Source: Heliomarina sp018223035
GTDB taxonomy: Bacteria > Pseudomonadota > Alphaproteobacteria > Rhodobacterales > Rhodobacteraceae
Length of the DNA stretch: 64,000 nt
Assembly: GCA_018223035.1 (NCBI GenBank)
Contig: JAAEZD010000013.1
Location: 100,234 to 164,233 of the forward strand
Reading direction: 5' to 3'
The notes under the pieces: generated by a model
Database searches by the model: none
Seen by the model: only the letters and a program-made list of their open reading frames with translations
What the model was told of the DNA's origin: nothing
Part shown: piece after piece, positions 19,009-28,234 of the stretch
Layout of the letters: each line of letters opens with the position of its first letter
How positions within the stretch are numbered: position 1 is the stretch's first letter
Made by a program: the position numbers and the translations under genes

Positions 19009-19707
19009 TCAATAGGTGCGGATCAGACCGACAAGCTTTCCTTGAACCTTGACCATGTCTTCCGGGTAGACGCGGGTTTCGTAAGCCGGGTTTGCCGCCT
19101 CGAGTGCGATGGAGCGGCCGCTGCGCTTGAACCGTTTCAGGGTCGCTTCCTGATCCTCGATCAGGGCAACGACGATATCGCCATTATCGGCCGAGGACGT
19201 TTCGCGGATGACAACCACATCGCCGTCGTTGATCCCGGCCTCGATCATGGAATCGCCTTTGACTTCAAGCGCATAGTGTTCGCCCGAAGAAGCCAGCATC
19301 GAATTGGGCACAGATACCTGATGCGATACTTCGCTGATCGCGGCGATAGGTACACCCGCGGCAATCCGGCCCATCACAGGCAGGTCCGTCGCGCTGGCTA
19401 TCACGGGTTCCGCGTTGGCTGGGCGTGACACGTCAGGTTTGTCTCCGTCAATGACCCTCGGGGTAAAGCCAGAGCTGCTTTCGCCGCCAAGGCTTTCCGG
19501 CAGCTTCACGATCTCGATCGCTCGGGCCCGATGTGCGAGCCGCCGGATAAAGCCACGTTCCTCAAGCGCCGTGATCAGGCGATGGATTCCGGATTTGGAG
19601 CGTAGGTCGAGCGCAAGCTTCATTTCGTCAAAGCTTGGCGGCACGCCATCTTTTTGCATCCGTTTGTGGATAAATTCGAGCAAATCCAATTGCTTTTTTG
19701 TTAGCAT
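19009..19707 (-). CDS. lexA: SOS response repressor LexA
   Basis: This 232-residue repressor has an N-terminal winged helix-turn-helix (about 1-65, SFDEMKLALDLRSKSGIHRLI) and a C-terminal S24 self-cleaving domain. The RecA-stimulated cleavage site is Ala117-Gly118 in RIAAGVP, and the catalytic pair is Ser153 (GDSMIEAG) and Lys191 (ATLKRFKR). The ATG at 19707 starts MLTKKQLDLL; an upstream in-frame start is not used. An alphaproteobacterial SOS box lies 32 bp upstream, so the gene is probably autoregulated. It is last in a minus-strand run behind moeA. Confidence 0.97.
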   Translation of the reverse strand: MLTKKQLDLLEFIHKRMQKDGVPPSFDEMKLALDLRSKSGIHRLITALEERGFIRRLAHRARAIEIVKLPESLGGESSSGFTPRVIDGDKPDVSRPANAEPVIASATDLPVMGRIAAGVPIAAISEVSHQVSVPNSMLASSGEHYALEVKGDSMIEAGINDGDVVVIRETSSADNGDIVVALIEDQEATLKRFKRSGRSIALEAANPAYETRVYPEDMVKVQGKLVGLIRTY

Positions 19708-19738
19708 CGTACGCCCTCTATACCGTTTGTTTACGTTT

Positions 19739-19753
19739 GTTCTATCCTTGTTC
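19739..19753. promoter_or_regulatory. LexA operator (SOS box)
   Basis: GTTC, seven bases, then GTTC is the direct-repeat SOS box known for alphaproteobacterial LexA. It lies between moeA and lexA in the region expected for the lexA promoter, about 32 bp before the start codon, so it fits autorepression and a lexA transcript separate from moeA. Confidence 0.85.
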
Positions 19754-19799
19754 CTGTTTTGTGTCAACGATTTGCGCGACAACAAGGGTCAAACAGTGA

Positions 19800-20972
19800 T
19801 CAGAGGGGGAGGTAGGTGATCTCTTCTCCGACAGCCCGGGCCGGGTCGTGCGGAGGACGGAGCAGCAATGCATTCGCTGCGGCAAGAACGGTCAGCAAGG
19901 AACTGTCCTGATTGTCAAAAGCCGTGATCTCGCCGCTCTCGACAACAGCCCGCATGTAATGTTCGCGAGGGCCGTTCGCCCCGATCGGTTCAGCGATCCG
20001 CGCGCGCTGCAGGCGGGGCATATCGGTGCCCAGTCCAAGCATGGCCCGGATCATCGGTGCGACAAACAGATAGCCGCAGACCATCGCTGAGACCGGGTTG
20101 CCGGGCAGGCCGACCATCGCCGCCTTGCCAAGCCGTCCGGCCATCAGGGGTTTGCCAGGCCGCATTGCAATTTTGTAAAATGAACGGTCCATACCAAGCT
20201 CTGCTGCCACCTGCGCGACGAGATCGTGATCACCGACTGAAGCACCGCCGATGGTCACCACGAGATCCGCGTCGCGAGCCAGACCGAATGTCGTCTTGAG
20301 TGACGCCGGAGTATCGCTCGCAATCGGCAGGACCCGAACCTCGGCCCCCAGTTCTTGAAGCATGGCCCTAAGGCCAAAGGTATTCGAAACAATGATCTGA
20401 TCCGCCGTTGGCTCTTCGCCGGGCATGACCAGTTCATCGCCAGTAGAGATGAGTGCGACGACGGGGCGGCGTGTAACCGGGACAACCGGCACATTCATCG
20501 ACGCCAGCAGCGCGATTTCTTGCGGGCGCAGGCGGCGCGGCGCTTCTATCGTCGTTCCGGTCGAGAAATCAGTGCCTTGCGGGCGGATGTTGGTCTTGGT
20601 GCCGGGATCGTCGGTTATGGTGATCAGCCGATCCTTGGCGCTGACATCTTCTTGGATCACGACAAAATTGGCGCCCTCGGGCACTGGCGCGCCGGTAAAG
20701 ATGCGCACGGCCTGACCCGGGCCGACGCTGCCGTCAAACGCATGACCGGCAGCAGCCTCACCGATGACCTGGAACATCGCGTGACGTTCAACCTCGTCCG
20801 CTCTGACCGCATAGCCATCCATCGACGACGCATCGAAAGGCGGCTGGTTGCGGCGCGCCACAATGTCGCTTGCGAGCACGCGGCCGTTTGCCCTGGACAG
20901 GGGAATTTCTTCGACATCCAGCGGAGAAACCAGCTTGAACAGCAGCGACCGGGCTTCTTCGACCGAGATCAT
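19800..20972 (-). CDS. moeA: Molybdopterin molybdotransferase MoeA
   Basis: This 390-residue enzyme inserts molybdate into adenylylated molybdopterin to finish the molybdenum cofactor. Typical segments are PPFDASSMDGYAVRA, TGAPVPEGANFVV, SVGDHDLVAQVAAELG, AMRPGKPLMAG and GLPGNPVSAMV. The start overlaps the moaC stop by four bases (ATGA), which indicates translational coupling. lexA follows after 92 bp behind its own operator. Confidence 0.97.
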   Translation of the reverse strand: MISVEEARSLLFKLVSPLDVEEIPLSRANGRVLASDIVARRNQPPFDASSMDGYAVRADEVERHAMFQVIGEAAAGHAFDGSVGPGQAVRIFTGAPVPEGANFVVIQEDVSAKDRLITITDDPGTKTNIRPQGTDFSTGTTIEAPRRLRPQEIALLASMNVPVVPVTRRPVVALISTGDELVMPGEEPTADQIIVSNTFGLRAMLQELGAEVRVLPIASDTPASLKTTFGLARDADLVVTIGGASVGDHDLVAQVAAELGMDRSFYKIAMRPGKPLMAGRLGKAAMVGLPGNPVSAMVCGYLFVAPMIRAMLGLGTDMPRLQRARIAEPIGANGPREHYMRAVVESGEITAFDNQDSSLLTVLAAANALLLRPPHDPARAVGEEITYLPL

Positions 20973-21442
20973 TTGGCTTCGTAACGCCCTGATTTGCCGC
21001 CATCCTTGAGCACGACCCGGATGCCGCCGATCTCCATTGCCTTGTCCACGGCTTTGGCCATGTCATAGACCGTAAGCGCGGCTGTGCTGACGGCTGTCAG
21101 CGCCTCCATCTCGACGCCGGTCTGGCCGGTTGTCTTGACGGTGGCGGTGATGCGCACGCCCGGCAGGTCCGCATCTGGTTCAAGGTCGACGCTGACCTTG
21201 GTGACAGGCAGAGGATGGCAGAGTGGGATAAGATCAGGTGTCTTCTTGGCTCCCATGATCCCGGCAAGCCGGGCCACGCCCAGCACATCTCCCTTCTTGG
21301 CGCGACCTTCCGAGATGATGTCAAAGGTTTCGCGGGCCATCTTTACCCATCCCTCGGCCGTCGCGACACGCGCGGTCGACGGTTTATCCGACACATCGAC
21401 CATATGCGCGTCGCCCTTGGCATCGAAATGGGTCAGCGACAT
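20969..21442 (-). CDS. moaC: Cyclic pyranopterin monophosphate synthase MoaC
   Basis: This 157-residue enzyme converts the MoaA product into cyclic pyranopterin monophosphate, the first stable molybdenum cofactor intermediate. MVDVSDKPSTARVA, the LIPLCHPLPVTK active-site block and TGVEMEALTAVSTAALTVYDM are all present. The start codon shares one base with the trpC stop (TGATG) and the stop overlaps moeA, so trpC, moaC and moeA are tightly coupled. moaA is not in the window. Confidence 0.97.
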   Translation of the reverse strand: MSLTHFDAKGDAHMVDVSDKPSTARVATAEGWVKMARETFDIISEGRAKKGDVLGVARLAGIMGAKKTPDLIPLCHPLPVTKVSVDLEPDADLPGVRITATVKTTGQTGVEMEALTAVSTAALTVYDMAKAVDKAMEIGGIRVVLKDGGKSGRYEAK

Positions 21443-22251
21443 CAGAACGCCCCGGCAGTAAGCGGGTTGGCAAGCAGGGCGGTGGTCGCGACTTCGACAT
21501 CTTCCTGACGCATCAGGCTCTCGCCAATCAGGAAGGTCCGAACGCCGTAGCGCGCCATTTCTGCAAGATCGTCGGGCGTATTCAGCCCACTTTCGCTCAC
21601 GATCATTCTGTCGGCGGGCACGTGTTTGGCAAGTTTACGCGTTACGTCAAGCGAGGTCTCGAAGGTGTTCAAATCGCGGTTGTTTATACCGATCATCCGG
21701 CTTTCTAATAGGGCGGCGCGTTCAAGCTCTTTAGCGTCGTGCACCTCGATCAGCACGTCCATACCCCATTCCATGGCAGTCTTCTCAAGCTCAAGCGCTT
21801 GTGCGTCGCTTACACTTGCCATGATGATCAGGATGCAATCCGCCCCAAGGCTGCGCGCCTCGACCACCTGATAGGGGTCGTACAGGAAATCCTTGCGCAG
21901 GACGGGCAGGGAGCAGGCGCTACGGGCCTGTGTGAGAAAGCTCTTGTCGCCTTGAAAGGACGGCGTGTCGGTCAGAACGGACAGACAGGTCGCGCCGCCA
22001 TTTTCATAGGCTTGGGCAAGCGCGGCGGGATCGAAGTCGGGGCGGATCAACCCTTTGGACGGGCTGGCCTTCTTGATCTCGGCGATCAGCCCATAGGATT
22101 CGTTGATCGCCTGGCTCAGCGCGTCGGCAAAGGGACGCACCGGATCGGCGGACCGCGCCAGCGCCTCTACCTCTTCCAGAGGCGTCTCTGCTTTGTCAGC
22201 GGCAATTTCCTCCAGTTTGTAGGCTTTGATCTTGTCGAGGATGGTTGGCAT
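21442..22251 (-). CDS. trpC: Indole-3-glycerol phosphate synthase
   Basis: This 269-residue TIM-barrel enzyme closes the indole ring in tryptophan biosynthesis. Conserved features are IAEIKKASPSKG near residue 55, VLTDTPSFQGDKSFL, LRKDFLYDPYQ, IGINNRDLNTFE and SESGLNTPDD. The ATG at 22251 begins MPTILDKIKAY, four bases after the trpD stop; the longer in-frame start would overlap trpD and is not used. It is the single-function form, not fused to TrpF. Confidence 0.97.
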   Translation of the reverse strand: MPTILDKIKAYKLEEIAADKAETPLEEVEALARSADPVRPFADALSQAINESYGLIAEIKKASPSKGLIRPDFDPAALAQAYENGGATCLSVLTDTPSFQGDKSFLTQARSACSLPVLRKDFLYDPYQVVEARSLGADCILIIMASVSDAQALELEKTAMEWGMDVLIEVHDAKELERAALLESRMIGINNRDLNTFETSLDVTRKLAKHVPADRMIVSESGLNTPDDLAEMARYGVRTFLIGESLMRQEDVEVATTALLANPLTAGAF

Positions 22252-22255
22252 ATTC

Positions 22256-23269
22256 TTAACCTTGGGTAATGCGGGCCACAGCCGCGATTTTGGCCTTGGC
22301 AGCACCGCTGTCGATGCTCTCGGCGGCCTTTTCCACCCCTTCTTTCAGATCGCCGACCGCATCCGCAACCACCAGCGCGGCGGCCGAGTTCAGAAGCACG
22401 GCGTCGCGATAGGCCGAGGGCGCGCCATCCAGCAGATCGCGCAGCGCGGTAGCATTCTCGGCAGGCGTGCCGCCGATAATATCATTGAAATCATGCTCGG
22501 GCAGCCCGGCATCCTCGGGGTGCAGTTCGGTCTCGGTGATGGCGCCATCGCCAAGCTGCGCAACCCAACTCACACCGGCGATGCTTAGTTCATCTGTACC
22601 GTCCGAGCCATGGACCAGCCATGCCTTTTCAGACCCGAGCTGTCCCAGAACTTCGGCCATGGGTCGGATCAGGTCGCGTGAAAAGGTTCCGGTCAGCTGT
22701 CGTTTGACACCGGCCGGATTTGTCAGCGGGCCAAGGATGTTGAACATGGTGCGCGTGCCAAGCTCGGCGCGAACCGGTCCGACATGTGCCATCGCCGGAT
22801 GGTGCATCGGTGCCATCATAAATCCTATACCGGCCTCTTTCAGGGACTTTTCAATCAGCTGCGGGCCGATCATCACCTTGATGCCCATCTCGCTCAGCGC
22901 ATCGGCAGAACCTGATTTGGACGACAGGTTGCGGTTGCCGTGCTTGGCGACAACAACGCCGGCACCTGCAACGACAAAGGCCGTCGCCGTCGAAATGTTC
23001 AGGGTGCCTTTGCCATCGCCGCCGGTGCCAACAATGTCCATCGCGCCCGCAGGGGCGGAAACCGGGTTGCATTTGGCACGCATTACGGCGGCGGCAGCGG
23101 CGTATTCATCCACTGTTTCCCCGCGGGTGCGCAGGGCCATCAGCAGCCCGCCGATCTGGCTGGGCGTTGCTTCCCCTGCGAAGAGAATGCCAAAGGCTTG
23201 TTCCGCTTCTTCACGTGTCAGGGCGCGATCCGCCGCAGCGCCGATCAAGGGCTTGAGTTCGTCGCTCAT
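22256..23269 (-). CDS. trpD: Anthranilate phosphoribosyltransferase
   Basis: This 337-residue enzyme joins anthranilate to phosphoribosyl pyrophosphate in tryptophan synthesis. The glycine-rich PRPP site is DIVGTGGDGKGTLNIST, followed by KHGNRNLSSKSGSADALSE and the MHHPAMAHVGPVRAELG segment. The start overlaps the trpG stop by four bases (ATGA) and trpC follows four bases after the stop, so trpGDC form one operon. trpD here is separate from the TrpG amidotransferase rather than fused to it. Confidence 0.97.
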   Translation of the reverse strand: MSDELKPLIGAAADRALTREEAEQAFGILFAGEATPSQIGGLLMALRTRGETVDEYAAAAAVMRAKCNPVSAPAGAMDIVGTGGDGKGTLNISTATAFVVAGAGVVVAKHGNRNLSSKSGSADALSEMGIKVMIGPQLIEKSLKEAGIGFMMAPMHHPAMAHVGPVRAELGTRTMFNILGPLTNPAGVKRQLTGTFSRDLIRPMAEVLGQLGSEKAWLVHGSDGTDELSIAGVSWVAQLGDGAITETELHPEDAGLPEHDFNDIIGGTPAENATALRDLLDGAPSAYRDAVLLNSAAALVVADAVGDLKEGVEKAAESIDSGAAKAKIAAVARITQG

Positions 23270-23847
23270 GCGGGGACTTTCATCATATTCAGGAAATTCT
23301 GCAGTAGCGCGTGCCCGTGTTCCGAGGCAATCGACTCGGGGTGAAACTGAACGCCTTGGATGGGAAGCTCGCGATGGGCCAGACCCATGATCGTCCCGTC
23401 ATCCAGCGCGGCGGTTACTTCGAGACAATCGGGCAGGCTCTCGCGTTCGACTACAAGCGAGTGGTACCGCGTGGCCGCGAAAGGCGACGGAACACCGGCA
23501 AATACGCCTTTGTTTTCGTGATGGATTTCGCCCATCTTGCCGTGAACGATCTGATCTGCCCGAACGACCTTGCCACCGAATGCCTGACCGATGGTCTGAT
23601 GGCCAAGACAGACACCCATAAGGGGGATGCGGGTTTCGGCCGCCGCCTGTGTCAGCGCAAGGCAGATGCCGGCCTGATCCGGATCACAGGGGCCGGGTGA
23701 CAGCAGGATCGCCTCGGGACGCATCGCCATCGCGCTCTGCACATCGAGCGCATCGTTGCGCTTGACCACAACCTCGGCGCCCAATTCCCCTAGAAAGTGA
23801 ACGAGGTTGTAGGTAAAACTGTCATAGTTGTCGATCAGCAGCAGCAT
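23266..23847 (-). CDS. trpG: Anthranilate synthase component II (glutamine amidotransferase)
   Basis: This 193-residue class I glutamine amidotransferase supplies ammonia to TrpE for anthranilate synthesis. MLLLIDNYDSFTYNLVHFL is the standard N-terminus and fixes the start at 23847; the reading frame extends 63 codons further upstream without the family. The nucleophile Cys lies in GVCLGHQTIGQAFGG and the His/Glu pair in QFHPESIAS. It is the first gene of the trpG-trpD-trpC-moaC-moeA-lexA run. Its partner trpE is about 2.9 kb away. Confidence 0.97.
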   Translation of the reverse strand: MLLLIDNYDSFTYNLVHFLGELGAEVVVKRNDALDVQSAMAMRPEAILLSPGPCDPDQAGICLALTQAAAETRIPLMGVCLGHQTIGQAFGGKVVRADQIVHGKMGEIHHENKGVFAGVPSPFAATRYHSLVVERESLPDCLEVTAALDDGTIMGLAHRELPIQGVQFHPESIASEHGHALLQNFLNMMKVPA

Positions 23848-24022
23848 ACAGGTATTCGGTCGATAATGGGTAGAGGCACGCCGCCCCTTCCGGTTATAGG
23901 AGTCGGCGACAACATGTTCAGGGAAGCGGGGCAGCGTCAAGGGCGGTTGGCCGAGTTTTCCGGTTGCACCTGTCCCCGTCAAGAAGGGACCCGGGCACGC
24001 AGTAAGAGAAGGCAGAGCAGCT

Positions 24023-25795
24023 ATGCGTGGATTCATCGGCGGTATTTTCTGGGGCTCCGGAGTAGCCGTGCTTGGCCTTGCGGGGCTTGCCGTTCTGAAC
24101 CCGCCACCAGCACCGGCCCCTGTTGTCGAAAGCGAGACAGCGTCGTCACAGCCTCAACCACCTGTCGAAGGCAATCCTCCGATTGTCGCTGCGGGCGAAA
24201 ATGACACGGTCGTGGCCGATCCCGCGCCGGTGAACCCTCTGGAAGTCTCGGATCAGGACGACGTGGCCCGGATCGATCCAGAACCGACGCAAGAGCCACC
24301 TGTTGCAGGACAGCCCGACGTTCCAGATGCGCCTGTGGAGTCGGTGGCTGAACCTATTGAGGCGCCTTTGGTTGAGGATGTTCCGGCAACGACGCCGCCG
24401 CAGCAGCCGGAAGAACTGACTGAGCGGGGCGATGGAGGGGCTGATCCCGATACGGTCTCAACCGATATCGCGCGTCGTCCCGATGTCGAAAGTGGCACGC
24501 CAGAGACACCTTCGGTCGCGGAGGCAGAGATCCCCGAAGCTGACCCGATCGCGCCAGAACAACCTGTAGAGATACCGGAAACCCTGCCGCAACCCAAGAC
24601 ACCGCTTACAACTGACACGGCGCCTGCGGCGTCCCCGGCCGCGGAACGCCCCGAACCGCAGGTGACTGAAAACGAGTTGCCGCAACCGGAAATCAGTGTC
24701 GATGAAAGCCCGGAAATCGATAGTTCCAAAGATGTTGCGCCGGAAGGCGTCGGTGCCGTGGCAAGCTTGCCGGAACCTGCGCCGGACCGAACACCCTCTA
24801 CGGACGAAACCTCAAGTGATGCTTTAACGACTTCAAGTGACACCCAAAATAAGGTGTCTAATGATCTGACGTCTAATGATTCACCTGCTGTCCCGTTGCA
24901 GCGACCGCCGCTGCCTGTCATCGAACCCCCTTCCACAGAGCCTGCTGACGAGATTGCAGAGGCGCAACCCTCTGTGGACGCTCCGGAAACCCGCGAACAG
25001 GCTGCGCTGAGCCCACGGATCGGTGAACGGGTTGCCCCTCTGACCGAAAGAAGAAGTGCGGGCAACCTTGTCGATCGTGACGGGCAGGCTGACCCGATGA
25101 CAGCGGAAACCGGCAGGCCGCTCGATCTCTATTCCGAAGCGGCGGAGATCGAGGAGGACAAGCCGCTCATGGCCATTGTCCTGATCGACGACGCGCAGTC
25201 GGTCGGAGTCGAAGCATTGCAGGATTTCCCCTACCCGCTGACATTTGCTATCGACCCAACATCGCCGGGCGCCGTCGAAAAGATGTTGCGCCACCGTGCT
25301 GCCGGTTTTGAAGTCGTGGCCATGGTCGATTTGCCGGGCGCTGCTACGGCCCGCGATGCCGAGGTGATGCTCTCGGCCAGCTTTGATCGTCTGGATCAGA
25401 CTGTCGCGCTTCTTGAGGGGACTGGCGAGGGCGTTCAGGGTAATCGTCCGCTGTCCAATCAGGTGACGGACTTTATCGCGACCACGGGGCGCGGTCTTAT
25501 TACCCAGGGCAACGGGTTGAATACAATGCAAAAGCTGGCGCTGCGCGATGGTGTGCCCGCTCTGCCGGTTTTCCGCGATTTCGACAGTAGCGGTCAGACG
25601 CCGACCGTCATGCGTCGGTTCCTTGATCAGGCCGCGTTTCGCGCCCGGCAGGAAGGCGGCGTAATCATGTTGGGCCGTGTCCGGCCCGATACGATCTCGG
25701 CGCTGCTGATCTGGGCGCTGCAGGATCGCGCCAGCAGCGTTTCTCTCGTACCGGTGTCAGCGGTGCTTAAGGCCGCGACGCAGACCGCCCAGTAG
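24023..25795 (+). CDS. Divergent polysaccharide deacetylase family protein with long acidic linker
   Basis: This 590-residue protein begins with a membrane anchor or signal peptide (about 6-27). A region of roughly 340 residues rich in Pro, Glu, Asp, Ser and Thr and without predictable fold follows. The C-terminal 220 residues (LMAIVLIDDAQSVGVEALQDFP, LTFAIDPTSPGAVEKML, GFEVVAMVDLPG) resemble the divergent polysaccharide deacetylase (YibQ/DUF610) family. Such proteins sit in the periplasm and their substrate is unresolved. The linker could span the peptidoglycan layer. The gene is divergent from trpG across 175 bp and converges on the GH25 gene with a 12-bp gap. Confidence 0.85.
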   Translation: MRGFIGGIFWGSGVAVLGLAGLAVLNPPPAPAPVVESETASSQPQPPVEGNPPIVAAGENDTVVADPAPVNPLEVSDQDDVARIDPEPTQEPPVAGQPDVPDAPVESVAEPIEAPLVEDVPATTPPQQPEELTERGDGGADPDTVSTDIARRPDVESGTPETPSVAEAEIPEADPIAPEQPVEIPETLPQPKTPLTTDTAPAASPAAERPEPQVTENELPQPEISVDESPEIDSSKDVAPEGVGAVASLPEPAPDRTPSTDETSSDALTTSSDTQNKVSNDLTSNDSPAVPLQRPPLPVIEPPSTEPADEIAEAQPSVDAPETREQAALSPRIGERVAPLTERRSAGNLVDRDGQADPMTAETGRPLDLYSEAAEIEEDKPLMAIVLIDDAQSVGVEALQDFPYPLTFAIDPTSPGAVEKMLRHRAAGFEVVAMVDLPGAATARDAEVMLSASFDRLDQTVALLEGTGEGVQGNRPLSNQVTDFIATTGRGLITQGNGLNTMQKLALRDGVPALPVFRDFDSSGQTPTVMRRFLDQAAFRARQEGGVIMLGRVRPDTISALLIWALQDRASSVSLVPVSAVLKAATQTAQ

Positions 25796-25807
25796 GTACA
25801 GCGGGGG

Positions 25808-26611
25808 TCAGTTGGCCCAGCTGTGCCAGGCGTCGACGCTTCCTGCAAAAACGTTGATATCCACGGGACCGCTGATGCCCGGCACGACACCGGTGCCGGT
25901 ATACTGCCAGAACGCCCATCGCTGGCCGGGGTAGACCTCTCGCGGATGACCGGCGACCGACCGCAGCCAGAACTGCGTGCCAGACAACCGTCCGATATCC
26001 GTATCCCGGTAAAAATCGGGCGTCGTGTAGACGATCGGCCGCTTGCCGTAATGGTTTTCGAGGATGCGGAGGAATTTGGCCGCCTCGGCACGAACTGTGC
26101 GACCATCGGGACGCAACCGGCAGGTCGGGGAGCGGTGGTTCCATTCCATATCAAGCACATGGGGCAGGGAGTTCCACTCCCGCGGTACGTTCTCGATAAA
26201 CCATCGCGCCTGTTCCTCGGCGGGACGGCAGAAATAGTAATAGTGATAAGCGCCCTGACGAACCCCGGCGCGACGCGCGCCCTTGCGATGGTTCTCGAAC
26301 ATCGGATCGACGTAGTCACCGCCTTCGGTCGCCTTGATATAGGCGAAAGCCACACCTGACGCCCGTGCTTGGTGCCAATCAATTTCACCCTGATACCGGG
26401 CCACGTCGATGCCATGCACGGGGTAGTTCACCGGATGGGTATCGACCCAGTCATGCGGGTCGAGATCATCGAACCGTGGTGAGGCCATAAAGGCCATGCT
26501 GTTGGGCACAACGACCTTTGTCGTCGGTTCGGGGCGCGACCCGCATCCGACCAGTCCGATCAATAAGGCCGCGACGGCTGTAACGCGGGAAATACTCATT
26601 AGGGGTAGCAC
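25808..26611 (-). CDS. GH25 family lysozyme-like lipoprotein
   Basis: This protein of about 267 residues has a signal peptide ending in the lipobox LVGCGS, so it is probably lipid-anchored. The glycoside hydrolase family 25 (muramidase) fold follows: HGIDVARYQGEIDW with the first catalytic Asp, AYIKATEGGDYVDP, GAYHYYYF, VLDMEWNH with the Asp/Glu pair, and WAFWQYTGTG. A GTG start at 26611 is favoured because AGGAGA lies seven bases upstream; the ATG four codons later is the alternative. It is convergent with the deacetylase-like gene, suggesting a shared cell-wall role by inference. Confidence 0.9.
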   Translation of the reverse strand: MLPLMSISRVTAVAALLIGLVGCGSRPEPTTKVVVPNSMAFMASPRFDDLDPHDWVDTHPVNYPVHGIDVARYQGEIDWHQARASGVAFAYIKATEGGDYVDPMFENHRKGARRAGVRQGAYHYYYFCRPAEEQARWFIENVPREWNSLPHVLDMEWNHRSPTCRLRPDGRTVRAEAAKFLRILENHYGKRPIVYTTPDFYRDTDIGRLSGTQFWLRSVAGHPREVYPGQRWAFWQYTGTGVVPGISGPVDINVFAGSVDAWHSWAN

Positions 26612-26710
26612 TGCTCGATCTCCTGTTGCCGGAGTGTTCCCGCCATTAAGGCGTATCGCAGTGACTCGCGCAACAGGATTAACAAACCCTTAGGAAGAGC
26701 AGGCCATCAC

Positions 26711-28222
26711 CTATTGATTGCCATTGCCCCGGAACCGGGCAGCGTCCGCCGCAGCACGGCGTATCGCATTGGATTTGTGGACAGTCTCCTGAAACTCGGC
26801 CTCGGGGTCGCTATCATAGACCACGCCGCCGCCTGCCTGAATGTAAAGCTTGCCGTTCTGCACAACGGCCGAGCGCAGGGCGATACACATGTCCATGTCG
26901 CCACCGGCGCTGAAATAGCCGACGCCGCCACCGTAAAGCCCGCGCTTTTCCGGCTCCAGCTCGTCGATGATCTCCATCGCGCGCACCTTGGGCGCACCGG
27001 AAACCGTACCGGCGGGCATGCCCGCAAAAAACGCATCTAGTGCGTCTTTGTCCTCGGCCAGTTCGCCGACGACGTTCGACACGATATGCATGACGTGGCT
27101 GTATCGTTCGATGATGAATTTTTCGGTCGGCCGAACGGTCCCGATCTTGGACACGCGCCCGGTATCGTTACGACCAAGGTCCAGCAGCATCAGGTGTTCT
27201 GCCAGTTCCTTTTCATCGGCCAGCAGGTCCGCCTCAAGCGCGCGATCCTGTTCGGGTGTCGCCCCACGGGGGCGTGTCCCGGCGATTGGCCTGATGGTGA
27301 CCTCACGCCCAAAAACGCGCACCAAGATCTCGGGCGATGCGCCGATCACCTGAAATTCGCCAAAGTTGAAGTAGAACATGAATGGCGACGGGTTCGTGCG
27401 CCTAAGGCTTCGATAAAGCGCGAATGGCGGATCGCGGAAGTCCTGAGTCCAGCGCTGTGAAGGCACCACCTGAAAGATGTCGCCTGCGCGGATGTATTCC
27501 TTAGCCTTTTCAACGGCTGAACGATAGGCCTCGGCGGTAAAGTTGGATTGGGGTGGCCCGATCTCTTCTTCATCGCCCAGATGGCGCGTTTCGGCGGGCA
27601 TCGCGCGATCCAAGTCGCGCACCGCATCCATTACCCGTTCCGCCGCCTGCGCATAGGCTGCGCGCGCCGATTGCCCCGCACTGACCCAGGCGGGTGATAC
27701 CACGGTGACCTCGCCCTTGACCCCGTCCAGCACCGCCACCACCGAGGGGCGCAGCATCACGGCGTCTGGTGCCCCGATTGGGTCGGGGTTAATGTTGGGC
27801 AGGTGTTCGACAAGGCGCACCATGTCATAGCCAAGATATCCGAACAGACCCGACGCCGCCTGCGGCAGATCGTTTGGCAGTTCGATCCGGCTCTCGGCGA
27901 TCAGGCCACGGAGGTTGTCGAGCGGATTGCCTTCCTGAGCCTCAAAGGCTTCGGCGTCATAGCGGGCCTCACGGTTAAGCTCGGATGTTTCGCCCCGACA
28001 CCGCCAGATCAGGTCAGGCTTCATGCCGATGATCGAGTAACGCCCGCGTACTTCTCCGCCGGTCACGGATTCGAGCATGAACGCGTCTTTCTGCGCTCCC
28101 GTGAGCTTGAGCATCAGCGAAACAGGCGTGTCCAGGTCAGCAGCAAGCCGAGTATATACCACCTGGTTTTCACCCGCTTCGTAGGCACGGGCGAAGGTTT
28201 GATAGTCGGGCGTCAAGGCCAT
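26711..28222 (-). CDS. trpE: Anthranilate synthase component I
   Basis: This 503-residue enzyme makes anthranilate from chorismate with ammonia from TrpG. It has the N-terminal feedback-binding region (SVTGGEVRGRYSIIG-like segment) and the chorismate-binding domain with AGDIFQVVPSQRW, PSPFMFYF, GTRPRGATPEQD, LLDLGRNDTGRVSKIG and GTVSGAPKVRAMEII. It starts 12 bases behind ppiD, so the two are probably one transcript, separate from the trpGDC operon. No leader peptide with tryptophan codons is visible. Confidence 0.97.
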   Translation of the reverse strand: MALTPDYQTFARAYEAGENQVVYTRLAADLDTPVSLMLKLTGAQKDAFMLESVTGGEVRGRYSIIGMKPDLIWRCRGETSELNREARYDAEAFEAQEGNPLDNLRGLIAESRIELPNDLPQAASGLFGYLGYDMVRLVEHLPNINPDPIGAPDAVMLRPSVVAVLDGVKGEVTVVSPAWVSAGQSARAAYAQAAERVMDAVRDLDRAMPAETRHLGDEEEIGPPQSNFTAEAYRSAVEKAKEYIRAGDIFQVVPSQRWTQDFRDPPFALYRSLRRTNPSPFMFYFNFGEFQVIGASPEILVRVFGREVTIRPIAGTRPRGATPEQDRALEADLLADEKELAEHLMLLDLGRNDTGRVSKIGTVRPTEKFIIERYSHVMHIVSNVVGELAEDKDALDAFFAGMPAGTVSGAPKVRAMEIIDELEPEKRGLYGGGVGYFSAGGDMDMCIALRSAVVQNGKLYIQAGGGVVYDSDPEAEFQETVHKSNAIRRAAADAARFRGNGNQ

Positions 28223-28234
28223 TGATATTGCCTT

